Shown in pieces: positions 25,843-34,299 of a DNA stretch of 64,000 nt. Position 1 is the first letter of the stretch. The number at the start of each line of letters is the position of its first letter. Made by a program: the position numbers and the translations under genes. A model generated the notes under the pieces. That model worked only from the letters and a program-made list of their open reading frames with translations, had not been told where the DNA came from and did no database searches. Source of the DNA: Nitratireductor sp. XY-223 (lineage in GTDB: Bacteria > Pseudomonadota > Alphaproteobacteria > Rhizobiales > Rhizobiaceae); NCBI RefSeq assembly GCF_004959855.1, contig NZ_SPNT01000002.1, positions 620,001 through 684,000 of the forward strand. The letters run 5' to 3'.

Positions 25843-26712
25843 ATGACCTCGGAAGAAGACCTCAGGATTGTGCGGCGTGCCTACGCGAAGCAGGTCTCCG
25901 CCGCTTTCGGTGTGACCGACACACGTATTGAAGATGCCTTTGCCGAGATAAGCCGGGAAGCGTTTCTGGGCTCCGGTCCATGGCAGATTTTCCGGTTCGG
26001 ACGCGGTTATGTTCCGACACCAGACGACGATGCCGTTTACCTCTACACGGACGACCTGGTCGGGATCCTGCCGGAACGCCACATCAACAACGGCCAGCCG
26101 TCTTTACATGCATACCTGCTTTCCCGCGCCAGTCCGCGCGAAGGCGAGCACATTGTGCATATCGGTGCCGGCGTCGGTTACTACTCGGCGATCATGGCGC
26201 AACTCGTCGGTCGTTCCGGTAGGGTGACAGCGATCGAGTTCGACGCCGAACTTGCCGAACGGGCGAAAGCCAATCTGAGCGGTTATGCCAATGTCTCGAT
26301 CGTGCAGGGAGACGGCAGCGTCGTGCCCTTCGTACCCGCCGACGTCGTTTATGTGAATGCCGGCGCCACGCGTCCGGCGGATTCATGGCTGGACGGGCTG
26401 AAAGACGGCGGGCGGCTGGTCCTGCCGCTGACCACGGACAAGGGGTTTACCGATGCCGACTGGGGCAACATGCATCTGCGCGGCGCCGTGTTCCTGATCG
26501 AGCGGGACGGGGCCGAGCTCGGCGCCCGGTGGATATCGCCGGTCGCGATCTTTCCCTGCGAGGGCATGCGGGACACGGAATCGGAAAAGGCGCTGGCCGC
26601 CGCCTTTGACGGCGGAGATTGCAGGCAGGTGAAGAGATTGTACAGAACCGGCGACGTGCCCGCCGAACAGTGCTGGCTTCGCGCGCCCGGCTGGTGTCTT
26701 GCATACAGTTAG
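25843..26712 (+). CDS. Protein-L-isoaspartate O-methyltransferase-like protein
   Basis: The product has 289 residues from ATG 25843 (preceded by ggcagaag); the longer frame from 25747 overlaps the upstream gene and is unlikely. The core matches PCMT-type methyltransferases: NNGQPSLHAYLL (in place of TISQPYIVA), the SAM loop VHIGAGVGYYSAIMAQL, VTAIEFDAELAERA, and YVNAGATRPADSWLDGLKDGGRLVLPL. It probably methylates a protein carboxylate or a small acid; the changed first motif makes classical isoaspartate repair less sure. About 400 bases without a gene follow. Confidence 0.75.
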   Translation: MTSEEDLRIVRRAYAKQVSAAFGVTDTRIEDAFAEISREAFLGSGPWQIFRFGRGYVPTPDDDAVYLYTDDLVGILPERHINNGQPSLHAYLLSRASPREGEHIVHIGAGVGYYSAIMAQLVGRSGRVTAIEFDAELAERAKANLSGYANVSIVQGDGSVVPFVPADVVYVNAGATRPADSWLDGLKDGGRLVLPLTTDKGFTDADWGNMHLRGAVFLIERDGAELGARWISPVAIFPCEGMRDTESEKALAAAFDGGDCRQVKRLYRTGDVPAEQCWLRAPGWCLAYS

Positions 26713-27111
26713 CGGAATCGACGCGACAAGCGACCAGACTCACGCTGTGGTCCGATACCATCGCTAAATTATTGAAAACCGGAGCAGCGATCACGACCCG
26801 AATCTTGGCAAGGTTGTCAATTGGATTTAACGCACTTTACCGAGCAAAACGTCGGTTGCAAGAACTGCTCTCATCGGGGCGGACATGGATCGAGCGCAAC
26901 ACTTTGCGAAGGCTCAAGTCATCATAATCTGGATTAGGGTCGATGTGGCATCCTGCATTTGGGCAATTGGCCTGAGGCAATCTGCAGAATTCTCAAGGAC
27001 TGGCTGATCAGCAAGGGCCATGTGATCACTTGCGGGGACACCAAGGACAGATAACGCGCCTCAGAGGTCGTTTTGTTTCCTCGCCTTGTTTCTTGGTGTT
27101 CCTGTTGTCCA
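26713..27111. other. Gene-free stretch
   Basis: No convincing gene is present. A 102-residue frame at 26619-26927 overlaps the methyltransferase end and has no recognisable features. The only identified item is the tRNA-Gly remnant at 26781-26817. Base composition drops noticeably from about here. Confidence 0.6.
26781..26817 (-). repeat. Degenerate 3'-half copy of tRNA-Gly (putative att site)
   Basis: Bases 26792-26817 match bases 29708-29733 inside tRNA-Gly(GCC), in the same orientation, at 24 of 26 positions. The match covers the anticodon stem-loop and the start of the T arm. Flanking GGAGC and GCGAT pieces match the acceptor end after a gap of about a dozen bases. A displaced tRNA 3' end on this side is what integration into the tRNA would leave. 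No integrase gene remains nearby. Confidence 0.6.
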
Positions 27112-27579
27112 TCATTCCAGCAATCCGCCTCGACAGGACTGCACTACTGCAAAGAGCAACAGCAAGATGCCAATCACTGAGACAAACAGGTGGATTGCGG
27201 TCCATAGCCAGTTCAACGGCTGATCATGGAGGAACGGAAACCTTTTCTTTTGGTCCTCCCTCCTTTTCGCATAATCATCGATATTGCTAAAGCCATTCCA
27301 TTCGGCAAGTTTTTCGTCATACGCTTTTGCAAATCGAGTGTGGTAGTGGAAACGCTCATAGTGCTTTTGCGATAAAAGCGCCCCAAATACTCCGAGTATG
27401 ACCAGGAATAATCCGATCACGGTCTGGACCATGGGATCTGATTTTGACGCGAAGGCCAGCATGCCGGCTGAAATGGCGATAATGTAGTTGGTGCTGGTGG
27501 AACGAAGTAACTCGTGTTTCCGCGCTTGTGATTTTTCTTGGTCGTATTTCGCCAGCAATACGTCAATGATATCTGCCAT
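27112..27579 (-). CDS. Small membrane protein, SLATT-like layout
   Basis: The product has 155 residues. An N-terminal charged helix (KYDQEKSQARKHELLRST) is followed by two close membrane helices (about 31-48 and 53-70), a soluble stretch rich in His, Tyr and Lys, and a third helix at 124-146. The helix-helix-soluble plan recalls SLATT and related pore-like modules of immune systems, but no family motif is decisive. Base composition is lower in GC than its neighbours. It stands alone inside the putative tRNA-Gly island. Function unknown. Confidence 0.6.
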   Translation of the reverse strand: MADIIDVLLAKYDQEKSQARKHELLRSTSTNYIIAISAGMLAFASKSDPMVQTVIGLFLVILGVFGALLSQKHYERFHYHTRFAKAYDEKLAEWNGFSNIDDYAKRREDQKKRFPFLHDQPLNWLWTAIHLFVSVIGILLLLFAVVQSCRGGLLE

Positions 27580-28101
27580 ACCTCACCCCTCAAATACATC
27601 AATGCAGCAGTAAGCGTAGAATTCAGTACATGCCCTCGCAGGGGCTGACGTAGCACGCACAGTGGCAGAAAGGATCTGCAAGTGCGTGGTCGTTCGCGTT
27701 GAGCTCGACGAGCCTATTCGCCCCTAAAGCATCCACCTCCCAAGAGCGACCTACTGACAGTTGCGCCCGATGATCGCAAATATGGACTCTCTGCCCTGGT
27801 ACATTTAGCCGATCGTAGGTTGAGTTTGGAGGGTATTGCAATCAAACGCGTTTGTACAATTGCGTCGCTTGCGTTGTGATGAGCACACTTTTGGCTTGAT
27901 TGGCTATTTGCAACCACCCAAAGGTGTTGATATCTGTGAACCAGCGCGCATCGACTGTTGGGTAGAGTGAAAATCAGCGGGCTACTTCGCACTCATACAG
28001 AACTGTCGTTTTCGACGGCGCATTCGGTTTCGGCCACAGTTTCTTCTGACAAGGACCGCGGGCGAGATGCTGTTCGCTCGATCCATTTCCGCTATTTGGT
28101 A
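27580..28101. other. AT-richer gene-free stretch
   Basis: There are 520 bases with no gene I can support. Short frames on the minus strand (27623-27841, 27714-27992) lack ribosome sites and recognisable protein character. The composition is unlike the flanking core genes, which fits foreign or decaying DNA. Confidence 0.55.
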
Positions 28102-29376
28102 CTAGCCTCGTTCCGGCGCCGTCCCGGCCGATCCGGAAACCTGCCAGGGGCGCAAACCGAGATCCCTGACCAGCAGGCGCGCATTGATCAGGCCGCGCGC
28201 GAACCGCATCGCCACCAGGGAAACAAGGGCGCCTTCCAGCCCGGCCAGAATCACCGCCAGGGTGGTGACCGCGGCGTTGATACCGAGGAGCGGCGTGGCC
28301 AACCGGGCCGCCTGCGCATGCAGGCCGCCGAACCGCACGAAGGGAGAAGCCAGTTCAAGCGTGGCATTGATGGTCGCCCCGACGCACAGAAAGGCGAACC
28401 AGAGCCAGTAGACCTCGAGTTCCGGATGGATCGTCGCCAGGATGGGCCGTGCAAAGATGATCAGGATCGCGGCCGTCGCCGCATTGAAGACCAGGAGGAC
28501 GAGACCGGAGCGCCGCAACAGGCGCTCCAGTGCGGCGCGATCACCCTCCAGGGGCGAGATGCGCTGACCGATGATGTTGCTGACGGCGTTGTAGTTCACC
28601 CAGATGAGTGAAGCAGCCAGCACCAGAAGCGTGAACGTGCCGACGGCCTTGGGCTGGTCGTCGAACAGATGCAGCGCCAGGATGTCGATCCGGATCAGAA
28701 TGCTGTTGAGCAGTCCGCTGAGGAGAAGCGGCAGGCCAGCCGCCCTCCACGAGGCCCAGTCCAGCAACGGTTGCTGCCGCCGCCAGGCGAATGGCAGAGC
28801 GTTCAGGTACCAGGCGAACTGTATCACCAACAATAGTGCGAAAGCCGGAGCGTAGACCATGAACGCGTTGCGTGTCCCCTCGAAAGGGGCCAGTTCGATC
28901 CACAGCAGGACGCCCACCAGCAGCAGCAGCGGACGAACGATCTGGTAGGGAAAAATCGCACCGATCGGGCGGTCGATCGATTGCAGGCCGGCACCCAGCA
29001 GGGTTGAAACAGCAATCATCGGCGCCATGGTGACGACGAACAGGGCTTGTGTCCGATGGTCGGGAAAAGCCAATTCCGTGATGGCAAAGACCAGACCGGC
29101 TGTGAGGCCGGCGGCCAAAAGGCTGACACCGCAATAGAAGGCCAGAAAGCCGTTCATCAGTGCAAATTCCCGGTCGCGCAGATAGACCGGCAAAAACTTG
29201 CGGGCGGCCGCCTGCCCTCCCGCCAGCAACAGGCTGGCCAGGATCGCGGCCACGCCCATCCCGACCATCACGTCGCCGAAATGGTCGAGATTCAGACTGC
29301 GCGCCAGGAAGCTATGGGCCCAGTAGCTCGAAGTGAAGCCCGCATAGAGAATGGCAAGCGAACCAAACAGATGCAT
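28102..29376 (-). CDS. Wzx-like polysaccharide flippase (MOP superfamily)
   Basis: The product has 424 residues and about 12 hydrophobic helices spread along the whole length. The N-terminal LARSLNLDHFGDVMVGMGVA resembles the first helices of oligosaccharide flippases. Helices 7-8 enclose ILIRIDILALHLFDDQPKAVGTFTLLV, a common Wzx/PST feature. It would move lipid-linked glycans across the inner membrane. No glycosyltransferase or polymerase gene lies nearby, which is unusual. GC is normal, unlike the AT-rich stretch beside it. Confidence 0.8.
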   Translation of the reverse strand: MHLFGSLAILYAGFTSSYWAHSFLARSLNLDHFGDVMVGMGVAAILASLLLAGGQAAARKFLPVYLRDREFALMNGFLAFYCGVSLLAAGLTAGLVFAITELAFPDHRTQALFVVTMAPMIAVSTLLGAGLQSIDRPIGAIFPYQIVRPLLLLVGVLLWIELAPFEGTRNAFMVYAPAFALLLVIQFAWYLNALPFAWRRQQPLLDWASWRAAGLPLLLSGLLNSILIRIDILALHLFDDQPKAVGTFTLLVLAASLIWVNYNAVSNIIGQRISPLEGDRAALERLLRRSGLVLLVFNAATAAILIIFARPILATIHPELEVYWLWFAFLCVGATINATLELASPFVRFGGLHAQAARLATPLLGINAAVTTLAVILAGLEGALVSLVAMRFARGLINARLLVRDLGLRPWQVSGSAGTAPERG

Positions 29377-29682
29377 GGTCCGTATATGCCATGCGGTACG
29401 TCGACATCAAAGCGCGTTGCCGATGGTCTCTCGGGCTAAAGAAGTCACCCAAATCGTGCTTTCGACGCAACGCGTGAAATTGATAATCAGAATTGCCCTT
29501 CATCCGGCTATGGAGCCGTGTCACATCGCGATCCCGGTATTTGATGATGCCCGGCACCTAAAAGGAAAGCTCCGCAGGCACAAAAATTCCACTGCCGTGC
29601 CTACATGGTGACTATTTCGCCGCACAGGCGATGTGCATGCGGCGCCAACAATCTCCACAAGTCTCAAAATTTTACGAGAAAA
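29377..29682. other. Gene-free stretch between flippase and tRNA-Gly
   Basis: About 300 bases without a supported gene. The short frames on both strands have no protein character. It should contain the flippase promoter, but no clear -35/-10 pair was recognised. Confidence 0.5.
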
Positions 29683-29757
29683 CTGGAGCGGGCGATGAGA
29701 TTCGAACTCACGACCCCAACCTTGGCAAGGTTGTGCTCTACCCCTGAGCTACGCCCG
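29683..29757 (-). tRNA. tRNA-Gly (anticodon GCC)
   Basis: On the minus strand the sequence begins GCGGGCGTAGCTCAGGGGTA. It folds with a 7-base acceptor stem (GCGGGCG with CGCCCGC), a D arm, an anticodon stem CAACC/GGTTG around TTGCCAA, and a T arm with TTCGAAT. The anticodon is GCC. CCA is encoded at the 3' end (29683-29685). Confidence 0.96.
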
Positions 29758-29958
29758 CTCGGCTTTGCCGGTCATGCAACGATCCGGCCGGGGTATCGAA
29801 GCGGGGCACGCCCCGCGTCCGGCGCTATATGGCGCAAGCCGGCGACAAATGCAACAGGAAAATGAATCGATGCGGCCGCCCGGTTTTCGATTGCGATTTC
29901 GGGCCGCGCGCCCTATCACATGCCGCGACGAAAAGCCTTTTCAAAGCAGGAAACAACG

Positions 29959-30486
29959 ATGAGCGAGGGTACCGCGGCGGCGCCGCCGAAAACCGACGAG
30001 GAGCTGTTCGCGGCGCTCGATAAAATGGGCATCACGCACAAGACGAAGACCCACCCGGCGGTCTTCACGGTCACCGAATCGCAGTCGCTGCGCGACGAGA
30101 TCCCCGGTGGCCACACGAAGAACCTGTTCCTTAAAGACAAGAAGGACAATTTCTTCCTGGTCACGGTCGAGGAGGATGCCGAGATCGACCTGAAGGCGAT
30201 CCACACGCTGATCGGCGCCAGGAGCCGCGTCTCCTTCGGCAAGCCCGACAGGCTGATGGAACTGCTCGGCGTCATCCCCGGCGCGGTGACGGCCTTCGGG
30301 GTGATCAACGACACGCAAGGCCGTGTCCAGATGGTGCTGGACGCGGCGCTGCTGGAGCACGAGATCATCAACGCGCACCCGCTGCGCAACGATGCGACGA
30401 CGTCCGTCGGCCGCGACGATCTCATACGTTTCCTTGAAGCGACAGGCCATAAGCCGCTAATAGTGGCGCTGAGCGCGCGCGACTGA
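29959..30486 (+). CDS. YbaK/ProX-type aminoacyl-tRNA deacylase
   Basis: The product has 175 residues from ATG 29959, preceded by GCAGGAAA; the upstream ATG 29920 adds 13 unlikely residues. The family blocks are THPAVFTVTES, GGHTKNLFLKDKK (with the conserved lysine region) and LLGVIPGAVTAFGVIND. Such free-standing editing proteins hydrolyse mischarged Ala-tRNAPro or Cys-tRNAPro in the cytoplasm. The form with KNLFLKDKK belongs to the ProX (PrdX) branch, which mainly deacylates Ala-tRNAPro. Confidence 0.88.
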   Translation: MSEGTAAAPPKTDEELFAALDKMGITHKTKTHPAVFTVTESQSLRDEIPGGHTKNLFLKDKKDNFFLVTVEEDAEIDLKAIHTLIGARSRVSFGKPDRLMELLGVIPGAVTAFGVINDTQGRVQMVLDAALLEHEIINAHPLRNDATTSVGRDDLIRFLEATGHKPLIVALSARD

Positions 30487-30506
30487 CGCGCATCTTGAAA
30501 TGAGAC

Positions 30507-30531
30507 GCCCCCTGGCCGATTTTCAGGGGGC
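30507..30531 (+). terminator. Stem-loop after the deacylase gene
   Basis: An 8-base stem, GCCCCCTG paired with CAGGGGGC, encloses a 9-base loop just after the deacylase stop. There is no T-run downstream, so termination is uncertain. Confidence 0.45.
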
Positions 30532-30579
30532 AGCAAAGACGAAGCGGCCGCAGGGCCGAAAAGACACCGGAGAGATCTG

Positions 30580-31563
30580 ATGCAGGACGGCGACAATCCC
30601 TATGGCGGCTCCTTTGGGAACCAGATGGGCGGAACCGTGAGCTTCGGCGACGGCCAGCCATCGGATGCCGGCCAGCCGGCCGGGCAGGCGGGCGGACCGC
30701 TGATCAAGGACACGTCCACGGCGGCGTTCACCGCCGACGTCATCAACGAATCGCGCAACCAGCCGGTGCTGGTCGATTTCTGGGCGCCCTGGTGCGGGCC
30801 GTGCAAGCAGCTCGGCCCGATCATCGAGAAGGTGGTCAACGAGCAGGGCGGCCGCGTCAAGCTGGTCAAGCTGAACATCGACGAACACCCCGCGATCCCC
30901 GGGCAGATGGGCATCCAGTCGATTCCCGCCGTGGTCGCGTTTGCCGACGGTAAGCCGGTCGACGCCTTCATGGGCGCGGTGCCGGAAAGCCAGATCAAGC
31001 AGTTTATCGAAAAGCTGGTGAAGGAAAACGGCGCGCCCGATATCGAGGCGATCCTCGCCGAGGGCCGCGCCGCGCTCGACGGCGGCGACGTCAACCTGGC
31101 GGCACAGATCTTCGGCTCGATCCTGCAGGAACAGCCGGACAATGCCAAGGCGATGGCCGGCATGGCCGAATGCATGATCGCCGCCGGCCAGGAGGACCGC
31201 GCCAAGGAGCTGATCGATGGCCTCGACGAAGAACAGAAGAAGGTGCCGGAAGTGGCCAGCATCCTGGCCCGCTTCCAGCTTCAGGAAGAGGTCGCCAGCC
31301 TCGGCGATCCGGAGCAGCTCCGAGCGCGGCTTGCCGCCGATCCGGACGATCACGAGGCGCGCTTCGACATGGCGAAGATCCTCAATGTCCAGGGTGCGCG
31401 CGAGGAGGCGGCCGAGCACCTCCTGCAGATCATGAAGGCCGACCGGGAATGGCAGGACGACGGCGCGCGCAAGCAGTTGCTGACATTCTTCGAGGCCTGG
31501 GGGCCGACCGATCCGGCTACCGTCGCCGCGCGGCGCAAGCTTTCGTCGTTAATGTTCTCTTAA
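30580..31563 (+). CDS. ybbN: Thioredoxin-TPR co-chaperone (YbbN/CnoX-like)
   Basis: The product has 327 residues. A glycine-rich ~40-residue head leads to a thioredoxin fold (about 42-150) with an intact WCGPC centre (C72, C75); E. coli CnoX has lost this redox pair. The C-terminal half (about 165-327) is TPR-like helices (NLAAQIFGSILQEQPDNAKAMAGMAECMIAAG). The family holds oxidised client proteins and passes them to GroEL. It begins a probable operon with the LON-domain protein and Trm112, a common rhizobial order. Confidence 0.9.
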   Translation: MQDGDNPYGGSFGNQMGGTVSFGDGQPSDAGQPAGQAGGPLIKDTSTAAFTADVINESRNQPVLVDFWAPWCGPCKQLGPIIEKVVNEQGGRVKLVKLNIDEHPAIPGQMGIQSIPAVVAFADGKPVDAFMGAVPESQIKQFIEKLVKENGAPDIEAILAEGRAALDGGDVNLAAQIFGSILQEQPDNAKAMAGMAECMIAAGQEDRAKELIDGLDEEQKKVPEVASILARFQLQEEVASLGDPEQLRARLAADPDDHEARFDMAKILNVQGAREEAAEHLLQIMKADREWQDDGARKQLLTFFEAWGPTDPATVAARRKLSSLMFS

Positions 31564-31651
31564 ATTAGCGGTCGGATATCGGCACGACAGGCCTTGAGAA
31601 TTGCGCGACCAGCCCCAATTCCTCTAGAGTATCGGGCGAAAACCAAGGTCA

Positions 31652-32338
31652 GTGACGTTGCAAGCAGGAAATGTACATTACCGGACCGAAAAGGATGTTC
31701 CGGCGAACGTTGCCCTGTTTCCACTGTCCGGCGCCCTTCTTCTGCCCTGCGGGCAGATGCCGCTCAACATTTTCGAGCCGCGCTATCTTGCGATGATCGA
31801 CGACGTCATGGCGGCGGCGAAGCGCATCGTCGCCATCATCCAGCCGCGCTTCGATCTCGCCGGCAATGTGGAAAGCGGCGACAATCCGCCGCTGTGCTCG
31901 GTCGGAACGCTGGGCCGCATCACGTCGCTGTCGGAAACCGGCGACGGGCGCTACATCATCTCGCTGGTCGGTATCTGCCGTTTCCGGCTACTCGAGGAAC
32001 TGCCGATCAAGAAGGGCTACCGCCAGTGCCGCATCGCGCCGTTCCTCAACGACCTTTCCGCCGACAACGGCGAGGACAGCGTCAACCGGGAGGCGCTCTT
32101 GGAGAGTTTCCGCGCCTATCTCGAGGCCAACCAGCTCGAGGCCGACTGGGAAAGCGTCGGCCAGGCGAGCAACGCGACGCTCGTCAACACCATGTCGATG
32201 ATGGCGCCCTACGGTCCGGCGGAGAAACAGGCGCTGCTGGAGGCGCCGGACCTGAAGACGCGCGCCGAGACGCTGATCGCGATCACCGAGATCGCGCTGG
32301 CGCGCGACAGCGACGACTATGATACGGTGCTGCAATAG
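31652..32338 (+). CDS. LON substrate-binding-domain protein
   Basis: The product has 228 residues with a GTG start at 31652. It consists only of the N-terminal (PUA-like) domain of Lon: VALFPLSGALLLPCGQMPLNIFEPRYLAMI at residues ~19-48, then GTLGRITSLSETGDGRYIISLVGICRFRLL. There is no AAA or protease domain. Stand-alone forms are common next to ybbN in alphaproteobacteria; they may bind unfolded proteins, but this is not shown. Confidence 0.88.
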   Translation: MTLQAGNVHYRTEKDVPANVALFPLSGALLLPCGQMPLNIFEPRYLAMIDDVMAAAKRIVAIIQPRFDLAGNVESGDNPPLCSVGTLGRITSLSETGDGRYIISLVGICRFRLLEELPIKKGYRQCRIAPFLNDLSADNGEDSVNREALLESFRAYLEANQLEADWESVGQASNATLVNTMSMMAPYGPAEKQALLEAPDLKTRAETLIAITEIALARDSDDYDTVLQ

Positions 32339-32362
32339 ATTCGTATTGCCGGTGATCCTGCC

Positions 32363-32587
32363 ATGCCCGATATCCGCCCATCCGCCACGATCGACCGGAA
32401 GCTGCTCGAACTGCTCGTGTGCCCGCTGACCAAGGGCCGGCTGGAGCTGGACGAGGACAAGAACGAACTTGTCTCCCGGTCCGCCGGGCTTGCCTATCCG
32501 ATCCGCGACGGCATTCCGATCATGCTTCCGTCGGAAGCGCGGCCGCTCGACGACGACGAGAAGGCGGCTTCCAAGGCGGGACGCTGA
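32363..32587 (+). CDS. Trm112 family protein
   Basis: The product has 74 residues. [20 protein letters not shown] followed by [16 protein letters not shown] is the conserved YcaR/Trm112 pattern; the strong [16 protein letters not shown] end is diagnostic. The bacterial form keeps only one of the two CxxC-like halves. In eukaryotes and archaea Trm112 activates methyltransferases; the bacterial partner is not certain. Confidence 0.92.
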   Translation: MPDIRPSATIDRKLLELLVCPLTKGRLELDEDKNELVSRSAGLAYPIRDGIPIMLPSEARPLDDDEKAASKAGR

Positions 32588-32591
32588 AGCC

Positions 32592-33161
32592 TTGGCCAGG
32601 CGCGGCGAACAGAAACGGCAGCAATTGCTGGCGGCCGCGGCCAACCGGTTCTGGCGCTACGGCTACGGAAGCACCAGCCTTGCCGACATCGCCAAGGATG
32701 CCGGAGTGCCGCTCGGCAATGTCTACTATTATTTCCGCACCAAGCAGGACATCGCCGGGGGCGTTGCCGATATCTTCGTCGCGGAGACGCAGGCAATGCT
32801 CGATGAGGTCGCCGAGGCGGAAGCCGATCCGCGGCGCCGGGTGCTGAGCCTCTTGCGCCGGCTGTCCCAGTCGAGCAAGAGCCGCGTCGCCCATGGCTGC
32901 CCGATCGCCCTTGCGGTGCGCGACTTCCGGTCCGAAGCGCCGAAAGCCTCGTCGCGGGCGGCCGAATCCTTCGAACTGCTGACCGGCTTCATCGGGCGCG
33001 AGCTGCAGCGCACGGGTTCGCGCCCCTCCGTCGCGCTCGCCAAGGCGCGGGAGATCGTCGTCGAATGGCAGGGCGGCATTTCGCTGGCCCATGCGCTGGG
33101 CGACGCGACGGTGCTGGCCGAGAGCTTCCGCCGCGCCGAGCAGCGACTCATTCAGGCGTAG
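32592..33161 (+). CDS. TetR/AcrR-family regulator
   Basis: The product has 189 residues if started at TTG 32592, 4 bases after the Trm112 stop; no ATG lies at the right place, and the upstream in-frame ATG lies deep in Trm112. The N-terminal HTH is clear: RQQLLAAAANRFWRYGYGSTSLADIAKDAGVPLGNVYYYFRTKQDI. The C-terminal ligand domain contains a cysteine in AHGCPIAL, typical of a subgroup with TetR_C Cys signatures. The regulated genes are unknown. Confidence 0.82.
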   Translation: MARRGEQKRQQLLAAAANRFWRYGYGSTSLADIAKDAGVPLGNVYYYFRTKQDIAGGVADIFVAETQAMLDEVAEAEADPRRRVLSLLRRLSQSSKSRVAHGCPIALAVRDFRSEAPKASSRAAESFELLTGFIGRELQRTGSRPSVALAKAREIVVEWQGGISLAHALGDATVLAESFRRAEQRLIQA

Positions 33162-33188
33162 TGGCCGCCTGCCGGACGGTCGCCGCCG

Positions 33189-33614
33189 CTATACGAGCGA
33201 CAGGCGGACATCGATGTTGCCCCGGGTGGCGTTGGAATAGGGGCAGACGATGTGGGCGCGCTCGATGAGATTCTCGGCATCCGCCCGGTCCATTCCCGGC
33301 AGGCTGATTTTCAGATCGACCTCGATGCCGAAACCGGTCGGGATCGGTCCAATGCCAACGGTGCCGGTCACGCCGGCGTCGTCCGGAATCGGCAGCTTGT
33401 CGCGGGCGGCAACGAATTTCATGGCGCCGAGGAAGCAGGCGCTGTAGCCGACCGCGAAGAGCTGTTCGGGATTGGTGCCGTCACCGCCGGCGCCGCCGAG
33501 TTCCCCGGGTGTCGCCAGGGTGAGATCAAGCCGGCCGTCATCGGACCGCCCGCGGCCGTCGCGGCCGCCGGTGGCCGTTGCCGATGCGCGATAAAGGACT
33601 TTTTCGATGGACAT
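33189..33614 (-). CDS. ohr: Organic hydroperoxide resistance protein (Ohr/OsmC)
   Basis: The product has 141 residues from ATG 33614 with AAGGAG at ideal spacing. Both reactive cysteines are in place: C60 in [10 protein letters not shown] and C124 in AHIVCPYSN. The N-terminal [14 protein letters not shown] is the Ohr signature. It reduces fatty-acid and other organic hydroperoxides with a lipoylated reductant. It lies just downstream of ohrR, with an OhrR-type operator between them. Confidence 0.96.
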   Translation of the reverse strand: MSIEKVLYRASATATGGRDGRGRSDDGRLDLTLATPGELGGAGGDGTNPEQLFAVGYSACFLGAMKFVAARDKLPIPDDAGVTGTVGIGPIPTGFGIEVDLKISLPGMDRADAENLIERAHIVCPYSNATRGNIDVRLSLV

Positions 33615-33651
33615 GGCATTCTCCTTGGTTTCAATCAGTATCGTGCATATT

Positions 33652-33669
33652 AATATCGTGCACGATATT
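33652..33669. promoter_or_regulatory. OhrR operator upstream of ohr
   Basis: AATATCGTGCACGATATT is a perfect 18-base palindrome, 38 bases before the ohr start. It shares the ATATCG...CGATAT frame with the palindrome before ohrR, which supports recognition by the same repressor. Confidence 0.82.
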
Positions 33670-33711
33670 TTGGGTTGAACACATGACCTGCGGACATACC
33701 CGCAAGCCGCA

Positions 33712-34179
33712 TCAGCCGAGCCTGTTAAGGCTCGCCCGAATTCCGTTGAGCTGTTGCCGCAGTTCGGCGATTTCCGTTTCCGACTGGCCCGTTGCCGCGG
33801 CCATGCAGTCCGGGATGTCCCGCGCCTTTTCACGCATGGCTAGGCCCTCGTCCGTCAGGCTGACAATCACCTGGCGCTCGTCCTCGGCCGAGCGCTGCCG
33901 GCGGATGAGGCCGCGCTTTTCCATGCGCTTGAGCAGCGGCGTCAGCGTGGTGGTCTCAAGGCCGAGCGCGTTGCAGATCTCGGAAACGTTGATACGGTCG
34001 TGCTCCCAGAGCACCAGCATGACCAGGTATTGCGGATAGGTCAGGCCGAGATCCTTCAGCAGCCCGCGATACACCTTGCTGACCCCGTGCATCGTCGAAT
34101 AGACGGCGAAGCAAAGCTGGGCGCTGAGCTTCATCTTGTCGCCGATTGCCGAATTCGTCTTTGCAGGGTCCGTTTGCAT
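33712..34179 (-). CDS. ohrR: OhrR, MarR-family peroxide-sensing repressor
   Basis: The product has 155 residues. The sensing cysteine near the N-terminus is present (C23 in [11 protein letters not shown]), the hallmark of OhrR, followed by [14 protein letters not shown] and a winged HTH ([24 protein letters not shown], wing [10 protein letters not shown]). No second C-terminal cysteine is seen, so it is of the one-Cys kind. It would repress ohr and itself until oxidised by organic hydroperoxide. Confidence 0.94.
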   Translation of the reverse strand: MQTDPAKTNSAIGDKMKLSAQLCFAVYSTMHGVSKVYRGLLKDLGLTYPQYLVMLVLWEHDRINVSEICNALGLETTTLTPLLKRMEKRGLIRRQRSAEDERQVIVSLTDEGLAMREKARDIPDCMAAATGQSETEIAELRQQLNGIRASLNRLG

Positions 34180-34188
34180 GCGACGTAT

Positions 34189-34208
34189 TTATATCGCGCG
34201 CGATATAA
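34189..34208. promoter_or_regulatory. OhrR operator upstream of ohrR
   Basis: TTATATCGCGCGCGATATAA is a perfect 20-base palindrome, 9 bases upstream of the ohrR start, placed for autorepression. Confidence 0.8.
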
Positions 34209-34299
34209 TATCAAGTGTTACACCGTCGCACGATGAAAGTTGGCGGATGCCGGGTGCCCGAAGACCGTGCACCCGCTCATATTCACCGTTGGTCAGCGT

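Noticed and set aside
26619-26927. 102-codon frame after the methyltransferase
   Set aside because: It overlaps the methyltransferase end, has no ribosome site and covers the tRNA remnant.
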